64,000 nt of DNA from Amycolatopsis deserti (GTDB taxonomy: Bacteria > Actinomycetota > Actinomycetes > Mycobacteriales > Pseudonocardiaceae): positions 372,001-436,000 of the forward strand of contig NZ_BNAU01000005.1 in the NCBI RefSeq assembly GCF_014653945.1. Reading direction: 5' to 3'. A program made the translations under genes and the position numbers. Shown here in pieces: positions 52,604 to 60,963 of the stretch; within the stretch, counting starts at the first letter, position 1, and every line of letters starts with the position of its first letter. Below the pieces are notes generated by a model. That model had not been told where the DNA came from and ran no database searches. It saw only the letters and a list, made by a program, of their open reading frames with translations.

Positions 52604-54337
52604 ATGGCGACAGTGGCCGAGCAGATGGTGCGGATCCTGCGGGATTGCGGGGTTCGCCGCATCTACGGGATCGTCGGCGACAGCCTGAACCCGGTCGTGG
52701 ACGCGGTGCGGCGCACGCCGGGCATCGAGTGGGTGCACGTGCGGCACGAGGAGACGGCGGCGTTCGCGGCGGCCGCGGAGGCGCAGATCACCGGGCGGCT
52801 GACCGTGTGCGCGGGCAGTTGCGGGCCGGGCAACCTGCACCTGATCAACGGCCTGTACGACGCGCACCGCAGTGGCGCGCCGGTGCTGGCGATCGCCTCG
52901 CACATCCCGTCCGGCCAGATCGGCACCGGGTTCTTCCAGGAGACACACCCGGAGCAGTTGTTCGCCGAGTGCAGCCACTTCAGCGAGCTGGTGTCGCAGG
53001 CGGACCAGATGCCGCGGCTGCTGCGGATCGCGATGCAGACCGCGGTCGGGCAGGGCGGGGTGTCGGTGCTGAGCATCCCGGGTGACGTGTCGGAGCGGCG
53101 GGCCACCGGCACGGGGGCCGAGACGGTGCACCTGGTCGAGCCGTCGCCGGTGGTGCCGCGCGAGGCGGCGATCGCGGAGCTGGCCGAGGTGCTCGACAGC
53201 GGCGAGAAGGTGATGTTGTTCGCCGGCGCGGGGTGCCGGGACGCGCACGACGAGGTGATGGCGCTGGCCGGGCGCCTGCTCGCGCCGGTGGGCCACTCGC
53301 TGGGCGGCAAGGAGTGGATCCAGTTCGACAACCCCTACGACGTCGGCATGAGCGGACTGCTCGGGTACGGCGCGTGCTACGACGCGATGCACGAGGCGGA
53401 CCGGGTGGTGCTGCTGGGCACGGACTTCCCGTACGACGGGTTCCTGCCCCAGGCGCACACCGTGCAGATCGACACGAATCCGGCGCACCTGGGCCGCCGC
53501 ACGCCGCTGGACCTGGCGGTGCACGGGTCGGTGAAGGAGACGCTGGCGGCGGTGCTGCCCCGGCTGCGGCAGCGCACCGACCGGTCGTTCCTGGACCGCA
53601 TGCTGCACGAGCACGCGCGGCGGCTGGAGAAGGTGGTCGACGCGTACACGCGGGACATCGAGCGGCACACGCCGATCCATCCCGAGTACGCCGCGGCGGT
53701 GCTGGACGAGGTCGCCGCCGACGACGCGGTGTTCACTGTGGACACCGGGATGGGCAACGTGTGGGCGGCCCGGTACCTGACGCCGAACGGGCGGCGGCGG
53801 GTGATCGGCTCGTTCCGGCACGGCAGCATGGCGAACGCCCTGCCGCACGCGATCGGCGCCGCGTTGTCCTCCCCGGGCCGCCAGGTGGTGTCCATCTCGG
53901 GCGACGGTGGTCTGGCGATGCTGATGGGTGACCTGCTGACGCTGTCGCTGTACGACGTGCCGGTGAAGGTGGTGCTGTTCAACAACGCTTCGCTGGGGAT
54001 GGTGAAGCTGGAGATGCTCGTGGACGGCCTGCCGTCCTTCGGCACGGACCACACGCCGGTCGACTTCAGCGCGATCGCGGCGGCGTGCGGGATCTGGTCC
54101 ACGAGGGTCGACCAGCCGGGCGAGGTGCGCGCCGCGCTGACCAAGGCGTTCGAGCACCAGGGCCCGGCACTGGTCGAGCTGACCACCGATCCCAACGCGA
54201 TGTCCATCCCGCCGAAGATCACGAGCGAGATGCTGCGCGGTTTCGCCCTGGCGGCGAGCAAGACGGTGCTGAACGGCGGGGTGGGCAAGATGGTCGAGCT
54301 GGCGCGCAGCAACCTGCGCAACATCCCGCGCCCCTGA
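52604..54337 (+). CDS. poxB: Pyruvate oxidase / pyruvate:quinone oxidoreductase
   Basis: The 577-residue ThDP- and FAD-dependent enzyme opens MVRILRDCGVRRIYGIVGDSLNPV, with the catalytic Glu in HVRHEETAAFAA. The ThDP/Mg motif is GDGGLAMLMGDLLTL followed by VLFNNASLGMVKLEM. PoxB oxidises pyruvate to acetate and CO2, passing electrons to the quinone pool, and associates with the membrane through its C-terminus. This frame ends with LARSNLRNIPRP. AAAGGGTGGGG precedes the ATG. It stands 100 bp after the GntR gene, and a shared transcript is possible. Confidence 0.93.
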   Translation: MATVAEQMVRILRDCGVRRIYGIVGDSLNPVVDAVRRTPGIEWVHVRHEETAAFAAAAEAQITGRLTVCAGSCGPGNLHLINGLYDAHRSGAPVLAIASHIPSGQIGTGFFQETHPEQLFAECSHFSELVSQADQMPRLLRIAMQTAVGQGGVSVLSIPGDVSERRATGTGAETVHLVEPSPVVPREAAIAELAEVLDSGEKVMLFAGAGCRDAHDEVMALAGRLLAPVGHSLGGKEWIQFDNPYDVGMSGLLGYGACYDAMHEADRVVLLGTDFPYDGFLPQAHTVQIDTNPAHLGRRTPLDLAVHGSVKETLAAVLPRLRQRTDRSFLDRMLHEHARRLEKVVDAYTRDIERHTPIHPEYAAAVLDEVAADDAVFTVDTGMGNVWAARYLTPNGRRRVIGSFRHGSMANALPHAIGAALSSPGRQVVSISGDGGLAMLMGDLLTLSLYDVPVKVVLFNNASLGMVKLEMLVDGLPSFGTDHTPVDFSAIAAACGIWSTRVDQPGEVRAALTKAFEHQGPALVELTTDPNAMSIPPKITSEMLRGFALAASKTVLNGGVGKMVELARSNLRNIPRP

Positions 54338-54502
54338 CCCGGTTGCCGGTTTCGCCCCGCCGGGTAAGCCCACGGTAGCAGCTACCGGACAACACTCTGT
54401 CCCGGGCGGAGGAGGAGTCTCCGCTCGGACCGGTGCCGTCCGCTGCCTTGTCACTCCACCCGGGAAGAGAACTTCCGAGCGGAACCAATCAAGCCCCTCG
54501 AC

Positions 54503-54900
54503 TGGCCGACGTCCCCCGTCCGTGACCCCACGCCGGCACGAACATCCACTTTCAACCTCGCCGGCTCCACGCGGCCGGGGTCTCGCGGCACGGGCAGCCC
54601 GCGACAGGGCCGGGGCGCACCCATTACCCACACCAGGGCGACATCCACCCTCAGCTCCCGCCGGCCCCGACGCCCCCGGGTTCCGCGCACCGCGTAGACG
54701 CGACAGGGCCGGGGCGCACACATTACCCACACCAGGGCGACATCCACCCTCAGCTCCCGCCGGCCCCGACGCCCCGGGGTTCCGCGCACCGGGTAGACGC
54801 GACTGGGCCGGGGCCCGTGGCCCACTCCGGCGCTACCCTCCCCCCTCGGCCTCCCGCGGCTCGCGCTGGCCCCGACGCCTCTGGGGTCCCGCCCGAGGCG
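54503..54900. repeat. 99-bp minisatellite, about four copies
   Basis: Two nearly identical 99-bp units lie at 54602-54700 and 54701-54799, both starting CGACAGGGCCGGGGCGCA and including ACATCCACCCTCAGCTCCCG. Clearly diverged copies flank them on both sides (54503-54601 and about 54800-54900). As 99 is a multiple of 3, frames stay open, producing a 33-residue repeat in a spurious minus-strand frame. The rest of the poxB-YnfA gap (54338-54924) has nothing else recognised. Confidence 0.85.
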
Positions 54901-54924
54901 ACAGTCCGCGACTAGGGTCGGGTC

Positions 54925-55257
54925 GTGCTGGTTCTGCGCTCGATCGCGTTGTTCGTGCTGGCGGCGCTCGCCGAGATCGGTGGGGCCTGGCTCGTCTGGC
55001 AGGGAGTCCGGGAGCATCGCGGCTGGCTGTGGATCGGCGCCGGCGTGGTCGCGCTCGGACTGTACGGCTTCGTCGCCACCCTGCAGCCCGACGCCCACTT
55101 CGGCCGCATCCTCGCCGCCTACGGAGGTGTGTTCGTCGCCGGGTCGCTGGCCTGGGGCGTAGTCGCCGACGGGTACCGGCCCGACCGCTTCGACGTCATC
55201 GGCGCCCTCATCTGCCTCGCCGGCGTTGCGCTCATCATGTACGCCCCGCGCGGCTGA
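54925..55257 (+). CDS. YnfA/UPF0060 family small membrane protein
   Basis: The 110-residue protein has four membrane helices. The opening [22 protein letters not shown] and central [23 protein letters not shown], with the closing [21 protein letters not shown], match UPF0060/YnfA throughout. These belong to the small-multidrug-resistance-like fold, and some members have been linked to cation or drug export. It starts at GTG 54925. The upstream region is the minisatellite. Confidence 0.93.
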   Translation: MLVLRSIALFVLAALAEIGGAWLVWQGVREHRGWLWIGAGVVALGLYGFVATLQPDAHFGRILAAYGGVFVAGSLAWGVVADGYRPDRFDVIGALICLAGVALIMYAPRG

Positions 55258-55335
55258 ACCGGCCCGTCCACTATGGCCGAACTGGTTTGCCGGCCAGCGG
55301 GGGTGGTAGCCGAGGTCGGACGAAGGGAGGCGATC

Positions 55336-55509
55336 GTGCCGGACGACAAGCACGACGAGCTGGCCGAGTCGAGGCAGGCACTGGCCGAGGCGAAAGAGGC
55401 GGCGCGCCAAGCGAACCTGACGCGGCCCCACGAGCAGGCCGAGCAGGAGGGCGCCCCGACGGAACACCCACCCCACCAAGAGGACGACGACCACTTCTCC
55501 CCGTCCTGA
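55336..55509 (+). CDS. Small charged protein, hypothetical
   Basis: The 57-residue frame starts at GTG 55336 with GGGAGG 6 nt upstream. It encodes an Ala/Glu-rich amphipathic helix (ELAESRQALAEAKEAARQAN) and a His/Asp-rich tail (HPPHQEDDDHF). The good ribosome site and helical periodicity support a real gene. It lies 78 bp after the YnfA-like gene on the same strand. No family or function is recognised; the acidic His-rich end might bind metal. Confidence 0.65.
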   Translation: MPDDKHDELAESRQALAEAKEAARQANLTRPHEQAEQEGAPTEHPPHQEDDDHFSPS

Positions 55510-55894
55510 GGGATCAGGCCCGCCGGTGGGGCCGCCTGCCCGTGCAGGTCAGTCAGGCCCCCCGGCGCGGCGCCACCCCATGGCGGCGGAGAAGACCTGC
55601 CGGTGAAGCCGCGCGGGCCAGGTGCGCCCAGCGGGGCGCACCCCCTCGGAGACCGACCAGGCCACCCGGCACAGCCGCCGCGCACAGGCGCGAGCCGGGG
55701 CGCGCCGCCCCTGGAGGCAGGTCAGTCCGCCCCGCGGGGCGCGCCGCCCGCGAACCCCGTCTGGCCGGGCCGGCGGGCGTGACACCCCTGGGAGCGGGTC
55801 AGGCTGTTCGACGAGGCACGCCGACGCCGTCAAACCGTCTCGCTCAGCCCGGTGGTCGGCCGGGCCCGCGAAATCGACCTTCGCCCGCTGGGCG
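55510..55894. other. Non-coding GC-rich gap with short direct repeats
   Basis: No gene is supported in these 385 bp. GCAGGTCAGTC occurs at 55544-55554 and 55717-55727, each followed by a C-rich GCGCCGCC-type stretch, and GGGGCGCRCC words recur. The gap separates the small charged-protein gene from the 3' end of the converging tesB. Confidence 0.6.
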
Positions 55895-56698
55895 CTACCG
55901 CCTGCGGTTCCGGAACAGGCACTCCTGCGCGAGGCTCGCCAGCAGCACCCCGTCCCGCGTGCGCACCGTGCCGGTGTACCAGCCCCGGCCGCCCGCGACG
56001 CTCTGCGGCACCAGGTCCATGTGCACCCAGTCGTCGAGCCGGCCGGGCCGGTGGAACCACACCGCGTGGTCCAGGCTCGACGACGCGGACGCCTTCTCGT
56101 CGCCGAACGCCGCCACACCGGACGAGATGTCCGACAGGTAGGTCAGGACGCAGGCGTGCATCAGCGGGTCGTCGGGCAGGTCGAGCTTGCAGCGCGCCCA
56201 GAAGCGCGTCGGCCACTGGCCGTCCGGGTAGGGCTGCGGCGGCAGCGCGCCCTGCATCGAGAACAGGCGCGGCATGCCGCCGCTGGGCAGCTGCTCCGGG
56301 TCGCCCTCGGGACGCTCCGGGTGCGCCTCGCGGTCGACGCCCTCCTCCCGCCGGTGGAACGACGCCGACATGTTGAAGATGACCTCGCCGTTCTGCACGG
56401 CGACGACCCGGCGCGCGGAGTAGCTGCCGCCGTCGCGGTCCCGGTCGACGTGGAAGATCGTCGGGCGGGTCGCGTCACCGGGCCGCAGGAAGTAGCCGTG
56501 CAGCGAGTGCGGCAACCGGTCCGCGTCCACGGTGCGCCCGGCCGCGGCGAGGGCCTGCGCCGCGACCTGACCGCCGTAGAGCGGCAGGGGGTCGTCGAAC
56601 ACGAGGGTGGCGCGGTAGAGGTCGCGGTCGATCTCCTCGAGGTCGAGCAGGTCGGCCAGGGTGGGCTCGTCCACCGCTTTCTCACTGACGGCGTGCAT
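55895..56698 (-). CDS. tesB: Acyl-CoA thioesterase II
   Basis: The 267-residue double-hotdog thioesterase hydrolyses acyl-CoA to free acid and CoA. The first half contains PLYGGQVAAQALAAAGRTV and HSLHGYFLRPGD; the second half has the catalytic Asp in SSSLDHAVWFHRP and the Gln in LASLAQECLFRNRR, as in TesB. I chose ATG 56698 just before the conserved fold; an open frame continues upstream without support. It diverges from the DUF1992 gene across 73 bp. Confidence 0.93.
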   Translation of the reverse strand: MHAVSEKAVDEPTLADLLDLEEIDRDLYRATLVFDDPLPLYGGQVAAQALAAAGRTVDADRLPHSLHGYFLRPGDATRPTIFHVDRDRDGGSYSARRVVAVQNGEVIFNMSASFHRREEGVDREAHPERPEGDPEQLPSGGMPRLFSMQGALPPQPYPDGQWPTRFWARCKLDLPDDPLMHACVLTYLSDISSGVAAFGDEKASASSSLDHAVWFHRPGRLDDWVHMDLVPQSVAGGRGWYTGTVRTRDGVLLASLAQECLFRNRRR

Positions 56699-56771
56699 TA
56701 CCGCACGGTAATACACCGAACGCGCCCGGGCAGGCGGTGGTAGACAGGCATCACAACGGGAGGAGGCGGCC

Positions 56772-57170
56772 GTGACCGAGCGCAAGCCCCCGGGCGTCAG
56801 CTTCGAGACCTGGGTGGAGAAGCAGATTCGCGAGGCCGCCGAGCGCGGCGAGTTCGAGAACCTGCCCGGCGCGGGGAAGCCGTTGGCGTGGCTGAAGAAG
56901 CCGCACGACGAGAACGCGTGGTTGCGGGAGAAGCTGGCACGGGAGAACGTGACCTACCTGCCGCCGTCGCTCGCGCTGCGGAAGAAGGCGGCGCAGGCCC
57001 GCGCGGCGGCCGCCGAAGCCGCGTCGGAGACCGAGGTGCGGCGCATCCTGGACGACATCAACGCCGAGATCGTCGCCGCCATCCGGCGACCCCCACCAGG
57101 GCCGCCGCTGAACCTGGCGCCGTTCGACGTGGAGCACATCGTCGCCGAGTGGCGGGCCGGCCGCGCTTGA
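56772..57170 (+). CDS. DUF1992 (DnaJ-homologue subfamily C-like) protein
   Basis: The 132-residue protein starts at GTG with GGGAGGAGGCGG upstream. The words FETWVEKQIREAAERGEFENLPGAGKPL (split here into VEKQIREAAERGEFENL and PGAGKPL) define DUF1992, found at the C-terminus of DNAJC28-like proteins and alone in bacteria. It is helical and charged, probably soluble. A chaperone-linked role is only suggested by family name. It abuts the converging SGNH hydrolase gene. Confidence 0.9.
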   Translation: MTERKPPGVSFETWVEKQIREAAERGEFENLPGAGKPLAWLKKPHDENAWLREKLARENVTYLPPSLALRKKAAQARAAAAEAASETEVRRILDDINAEIVAAIRRPPPGPPLNLAPFDVEHIVAEWRAGRA

Positions 57171-57171
57171 G

Positions 57172-58017
57172 TCACGCAGCGTGGCGGTGTCCCTTCGCGA
57201 CGGCCTCCTCGACGGCACCGGCCAGCAGGGCGTGCCCCTTCGCGGTCGGGTGGACGTCGCAGCCGCCCGTGGGCAGGGCGATCAGCAGGCCGGCCGCGCA
57301 CGGGTCCCCGCCAGTGGACCGGGACGCCTCCTGGAACGCGCCGAAGCCGTCGGCGACGACGCCGCCGAACCGCAACGTCGGCCCGGTGAGCGTGGCGTTG
57401 AGGGCCTGGACCTGGGCGACCGCGGCCGGGTCGCGGTAGTCGAGCGCGTAGTAGGAGACGAGCACCAGGTCGTGCCGGTAGCGAGCCTCGCCGCGCAGGG
57501 TCGCGAAGATCGTCGTCAGGTTGCGGCTGATCCGCTGCAGGGCCGCCGGGAAGCTGGCCCCGGTGCACTGGTCGGGGGTGGTCTGCCGGCACACGAACAG
57601 GTCGTTCGCGCCGATGTCGATCGTGACCAGGCGGGTGCGCGGGTGCGTGTCGAGGAACCGCACGGCGAAGGCGAGCTGGGTGCCGGAATAGTCGACGTGC
57701 AACGGGTAGAGCGTCCGGTACCCGAACGGGGAGCCGACCGAGTTCTCGCATCCGTTGCTCTGCGCCCCAGGCGTGATCATGCTGGCGGTGGTCTCACCCG
57801 GACAGGAAGCGTTCGTCACGTTCGGCGAGTACAGCTCGGGATATCCGGCGAAGTTCGAGGCGTCGAAGTAGGCGGATGGCGGAGTCACCGCGGGCGGGCG
57901 GTAACCGAACGCGACCGAATCGCCGAGCGCCAGGTAATCGTGTTGTCCCGCCGACGCGGGCGCGACCGTGAACAGGACCAGCAGGAGCGCCGCACCGAAC
58001 CACCGGAAGCTTCGCAT
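57172..58017 (-). CDS. Secreted SGNH/GDSL hydrolase
   Basis: The 281-residue protein has a signal peptide (MRSFRWFGAALLLVLFTVAPASA) and the four SGNH blocks: Ser in ALGDSVAFGY, a Gly in the block II region, Asn in DIGANDLFV, and Asp/His in GCDVHPTAKGH. It would cleave ester bonds of lipids or carbohydrates outside the cell. Several Cys pairs fit disulfides. AGGAGGGG lies 8 nt before the ATG. It is divergent from the glutamine-synthetase-like gene. Confidence 0.92.
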   Translation of the reverse strand: MRSFRWFGAALLLVLFTVAPASAGQHDYLALGDSVAFGYRPPAVTPPSAYFDASNFAGYPELYSPNVTNASCPGETTASMITPGAQSNGCENSVGSPFGYRTLYPLHVDYSGTQLAFAVRFLDTHPRTRLVTIDIGANDLFVCRQTTPDQCTGASFPAALQRISRNLTTIFATLRGEARYRHDLVLVSYYALDYRDPAAVAQVQALNATLTGPTLRFGGVVADGFGAFQEASRSTGGDPCAAGLLIALPTGGCDVHPTAKGHALLAGAVEEAVAKGHRHAA

Positions 58018-58113
58018 CACGAAACCCCTCCTCGCCGCGTTGCGATGGCCCCCCATTTTCGCTCGCCTCGTCGAGTCGCGCACGGCATCGTCCGCGGTGG
58101 GACACTGATCCTC

Positions 58114-59415
58114 ATGCGGCAGCTCGACGACGCCCAGCTGGCCGCGGTCGAGCGCCGCCTGGCCGACGCCGGTTCCCGGCTTCTCGCGGGCACCCTGGTG
58201 GATCCCGCGGGCGTGACGCGCGCGAAGTTCGTGCCGCCGCACCGGGCGCGCGTCTTCCACCGCGCGGGTATGGGCGCCTCCCCCAGCTGGCACGTGTTCT
58301 GCATCGACAACGCGATCGCCTTCACCCCGCAGCTCGGCGTGGTCGGCGACCTGCGGCTGCGCACCGACCTCGAGGCGCTCCGCATCCTCGGTGACGGGCT
58401 CGCCTGGGCCCCCACCCAAGTGTCCACTCAGGACGGAGAGCCGAGCGGGCTGTGCACGCGGAAAGCGCTCCACGACGCGGAGAACGCCCTCGCCGCACAG
58501 GGCCTCACCGCGCGGGCCGGGTGCGAGCTGGAGTTCGTCGTCACCGGCGGGTTCCCACACTGGAACGCCTACGGGCCCAACCTCGGCGCCGAGCCGTTCC
58601 TGGCCGACCTCGTCGATGCGGCCGAGACGGCCGGCCTGCCCGTCGAGCAGGTCCACAGCGAGTACGGCGCCGGGCAGTTCGAGTTCTCCCTCGCGCCGGC
58701 GAGCCCGGTCGAGGCCGCCGACGACGTCGTGCTGGCGCGGCTGCTGACCGTTCGCGTCGCCCGGCGGCACGGGTTGTCCGTCTCGTTCTCGCCGCTGCCC
58801 TTCGCCGGGGACAGCGGGAACGGCGCGCACCTGCACCTTTCGCTGGCCCGCGACGGCGTGCCGCTGCTGTCGGGTGGCGATGGCCCGCACGGCCTGACCG
58901 CCGACGGTGGCTCCGCGATCGCCGGGATCGTCGCCGGGCTGCCGGAGACCCTCGCGGTGTTCGCCGGTTCGGTCCTGTCCGCGCACCGCCTCCGGCCGGA
59001 CAGCTGGTCCGGCGCCCACGCCTGCTGGGGCTGGGAGAACCGCGAGGCGGCCGTGCGGTTCTGCGCCGCCACGGTGGGCAACCCGCACGGCGCGAGCGTC
59101 GAGCTGAAGTGCGCGGATCCGTCGGCCAACCCGTACCTGGCGCTGGCGACCCTGCTCGGTCTCGCCCTGGACGGCGTCTCGCGGCGCCTGCCGTTGCCGC
59201 CGGAGGTCACCCGCAACCCCTCGGAGCTGCCGGACGTGCCCCGGCTGCCGGACCAGGCGGCCGCGCTGGACGCGTTCGCGTCGTCCCCGCTCGCGCGGCG
59301 GCTGCTCGGTGACCAGATCACCGGGGCGCTGATCGCGGTCCGGCGGCACGAACTGGACACCTACGGCAAGGAGGAGATCGACGTGCTGACCGAGAAGTTC
59401 AGGTTCACGTGGTGA
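58114..59415 (+). CDS. Glutamine synthetase-like enzyme (gamma-glutamyl ligase)
   Basis: The 433-residue GSI-fold protein has metal and ATP sites in HSEYGAGQFEFSL, SGNGAHLHLSL and ELKCADPSANPYLALATLL. It lacks the full set of housekeeping GlnA features, including an obvious adenylylation-site region, and resembles GlnA3/GlnA4-type ligases that join glutamate to polyamines, ethanolamine or other amines. Its stop overlaps the GTG of the amidohydrolase gene by 4 bp. That gene would cleave a related amide, as in FluG. The ATG at 58114 begins the conserved region. Confidence 0.88.
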   Translation: MRQLDDAQLAAVERRLADAGSRLLAGTLVDPAGVTRAKFVPPHRARVFHRAGMGASPSWHVFCIDNAIAFTPQLGVVGDLRLRTDLEALRILGDGLAWAPTQVSTQDGEPSGLCTRKALHDAENALAAQGLTARAGCELEFVVTGGFPHWNAYGPNLGAEPFLADLVDAAETAGLPVEQVHSEYGAGQFEFSLAPASPVEAADDVVLARLLTVRVARRHGLSVSFSPLPFAGDSGNGAHLHLSLARDGVPLLSGGDGPHGLTADGGSAIAGIVAGLPETLAVFAGSVLSAHRLRPDSWSGAHACWGWENREAAVRFCAATVGNPHGASVELKCADPSANPYLALATLLGLALDGVSRRLPLPPEVTRNPSELPDVPRLPDQAAALDAFASSPLARRLLGDQITGALIAVRRHELDTYGKEEIDVLTEKFRFTW

Positions 59416-60533
59416 CCGAGCTCGCCGAGCACGTCGCCGCGGTGCCGCTCGTGGACCACCACGTGCACGGCGCGTTCACCGTCGAGCTGGAGCGCGCCGA
59501 GTTCGAGAGCCACCTCAACGAGGGCTCCCCCGATCCGATCCCGCCGTGGATGACGCAGTTCGACTCGCAGCTGGGGTTCGCGGTGCGGCGGTGGTGCGCC
59601 CCGGTGCTCGACCTGCCCGAGCACGCGCCAGCCGACGAGTACTGGAAGCGGCGCACCGAGCTGGGCGTCGAGGAGGTGACCCGGCGGTTCCTCGGTGGCG
59701 CCGGGGTGAGCGACTGGATCGTCGACACCGGGTACGCCACCAGCTCGCTGCTCGGGCTGGAGGGCATCGAATCGGCCTCCGGCGGGCGGGCGCACGAGGT
59801 GGTGCGGCTGGAGGCGCTGGCCGAGGAGCTGGCTCGGGAGAACCTCTCCGGGCGCGACTACGCCGACGCGTTCACCGACCGGCTGGCCGCGCGGGCGGAG
59901 CACGCCGTGGGGGCCAAGTCGATCCTCGCCTACCGCACGGGGTTCGACCTCGACCTGACGCCGCCGTCGCCGGCCGAGGTGGTGCTGGCGGCGAACCGAT
60001 GGCTGGACACCGCCGGCGACGAGCCGCGGCTGGACGACGCGGTGCTGATCCGGTTCGGGCTGCACGCGGCGATCGCGCGGGGTCTGCCGCTGCAGCTGCA
60101 CACCGGGATCGGCGACCGGGACCTCGACCTGCACCGCGTCAACCCGCTGCACCTGATGGACTTCCTGCGCGCGACGCCGGACGTGCCGGTCCTGCTGCTG
60201 CACTGCTACCCGTACCACCGCGAGGCCGGGTACCTGGCGCAGGCGTTCCCGAACGTGCACTTCGACGTGGGGCTGGGCATCAACCACACGGGGGTGCGCA
60301 GTGTGGCGGTGGTGGCGGAGTCGTTCGAGCTGGCACCGTTTGCGAAGCAGCTGTACTCGTCGGACGCGTGGGGGCCGCCGGAGCTGCACTACCTGGGCGC
60401 GCTGCTGTGGCGCCGCGCGGTGACGAGGGTGTTCGGCCGGTGGGTGGCGGACGGCGATTGGTCGGAGCCCGACGCGCGGCGCGTGGTGAACATGATCGCG
60501 CACGACAACGCGCGGCGGGTCTACGGGCTCTGA
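59412..60533 (+). CDS. Amidohydrolase family protein (FluG N-terminal-domain type)
   Basis: The 373-residue TIM-barrel hydrolase has the metal motif VDHHVHGAF at the N-terminus, LHTGIGDRDLDLHRVNPLHL, LLHCYPYHREAGYLAQAFPN, and a late Asp in LYSSDAWGPPELHYLG. In fungal FluG and plant nodulin-like proteins such a domain is fused ahead of a glutamine-synthetase-like domain; here they are separate genes in reverse order. It could hydrolyse gamma-glutamyl amides or another amide made by its partner. GTG 59412 overlaps the previous stop. Confidence 0.87.
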   Translation: MTELAEHVAAVPLVDHHVHGAFTVELERAEFESHLNEGSPDPIPPWMTQFDSQLGFAVRRWCAPVLDLPEHAPADEYWKRRTELGVEEVTRRFLGGAGVSDWIVDTGYATSSLLGLEGIESASGGRAHEVVRLEALAEELARENLSGRDYADAFTDRLAARAEHAVGAKSILAYRTGFDLDLTPPSPAEVVLAANRWLDTAGDEPRLDDAVLIRFGLHAAIARGLPLQLHTGIGDRDLDLHRVNPLHLMDFLRATPDVPVLLLHCYPYHREAGYLAQAFPNVHFDVGLGINHTGVRSVAVVAESFELAPFAKQLYSSDAWGPPELHYLGALLWRRAVTRVFGRWVADGDWSEPDARRVVNMIAHDNARRVYGL

Positions 60534-60595
60534 CCGTGCAGCCTGATACTGCCCGGGCTCGCAGACTCACGCCGCGAACAGCCTCCGCTGCCCGG

Positions 60596-60961
60596 TTACC
60601 AGCCCTGGCTGCGCAGCCGGTCCAGCAGCCGGCGGTCGCGCTTCGTCGGGCGGCCCGCTCCGCGCTCGCGGCGGGCCACCGGTGTCAGGGCTTCCGGTGG
60701 GGGCGCCGGGGTGCGGTCGATGTAGCACGTCGCCGCGTCGGGGGCTCCCACTCGCTTTTCGATGACCCGCACGACCTCCACGATCCGCGTCCGGTCATGC
60801 ACCCGCGCCCGCACCGTGTCGCCCGGGTGCACGCCCGTCGCGGGCTTCGCCGGGCGGTCGTTCACCCGCACGTGCCCGCCGCGGCACGCCGCGGCCGCGT
60901 CCGATCGGGTCTTGGTCAGCCGGACCGCCCACAGCCAGCGGTCCACGCGCGTGGACTCCAT
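60596..60961 (-). CDS. S4-domain RNA-binding protein (HslR/Hsp15-like)
   Basis: The 121-residue protein starts MESTRVDRWLWAVRLTKTRSDA, an S4 RNA-binding domain (about residues 3-65) with GGHVRVNDRPAKPATGV. The tail is basic (RRERGAGRPTKRDRRLLDRL). Hsp15 binds stalled 50S subunits carrying nascent chains and helps recycle them. An in-frame GTG at 60967 overlaps the upstream stop by 4 bp and may be the true, coupled start. It follows the MFS gene in one transcript. Confidence 0.88.
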   Translation of the reverse strand: MESTRVDRWLWAVRLTKTRSDAAAACRGGHVRVNDRPAKPATGVHPGDTVRARVHDRTRIVEVVRVIEKRVGAPDAATCYIDRTPAPPPEALTPVARRERGAGRPTKRDRRLLDRLRSQGW

Positions 60962-60963
60962 GG

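Noticed and set aside
54451..55494. A 347-residue minus-strand frame with 33-residue repeats
   Set aside because: The repeats follow directly from the 99-bp DNA repeat. The rest is antisense to the YnfA-like gene, which is a clear family member. Kept only as a hunt observation on the DNA repeat.
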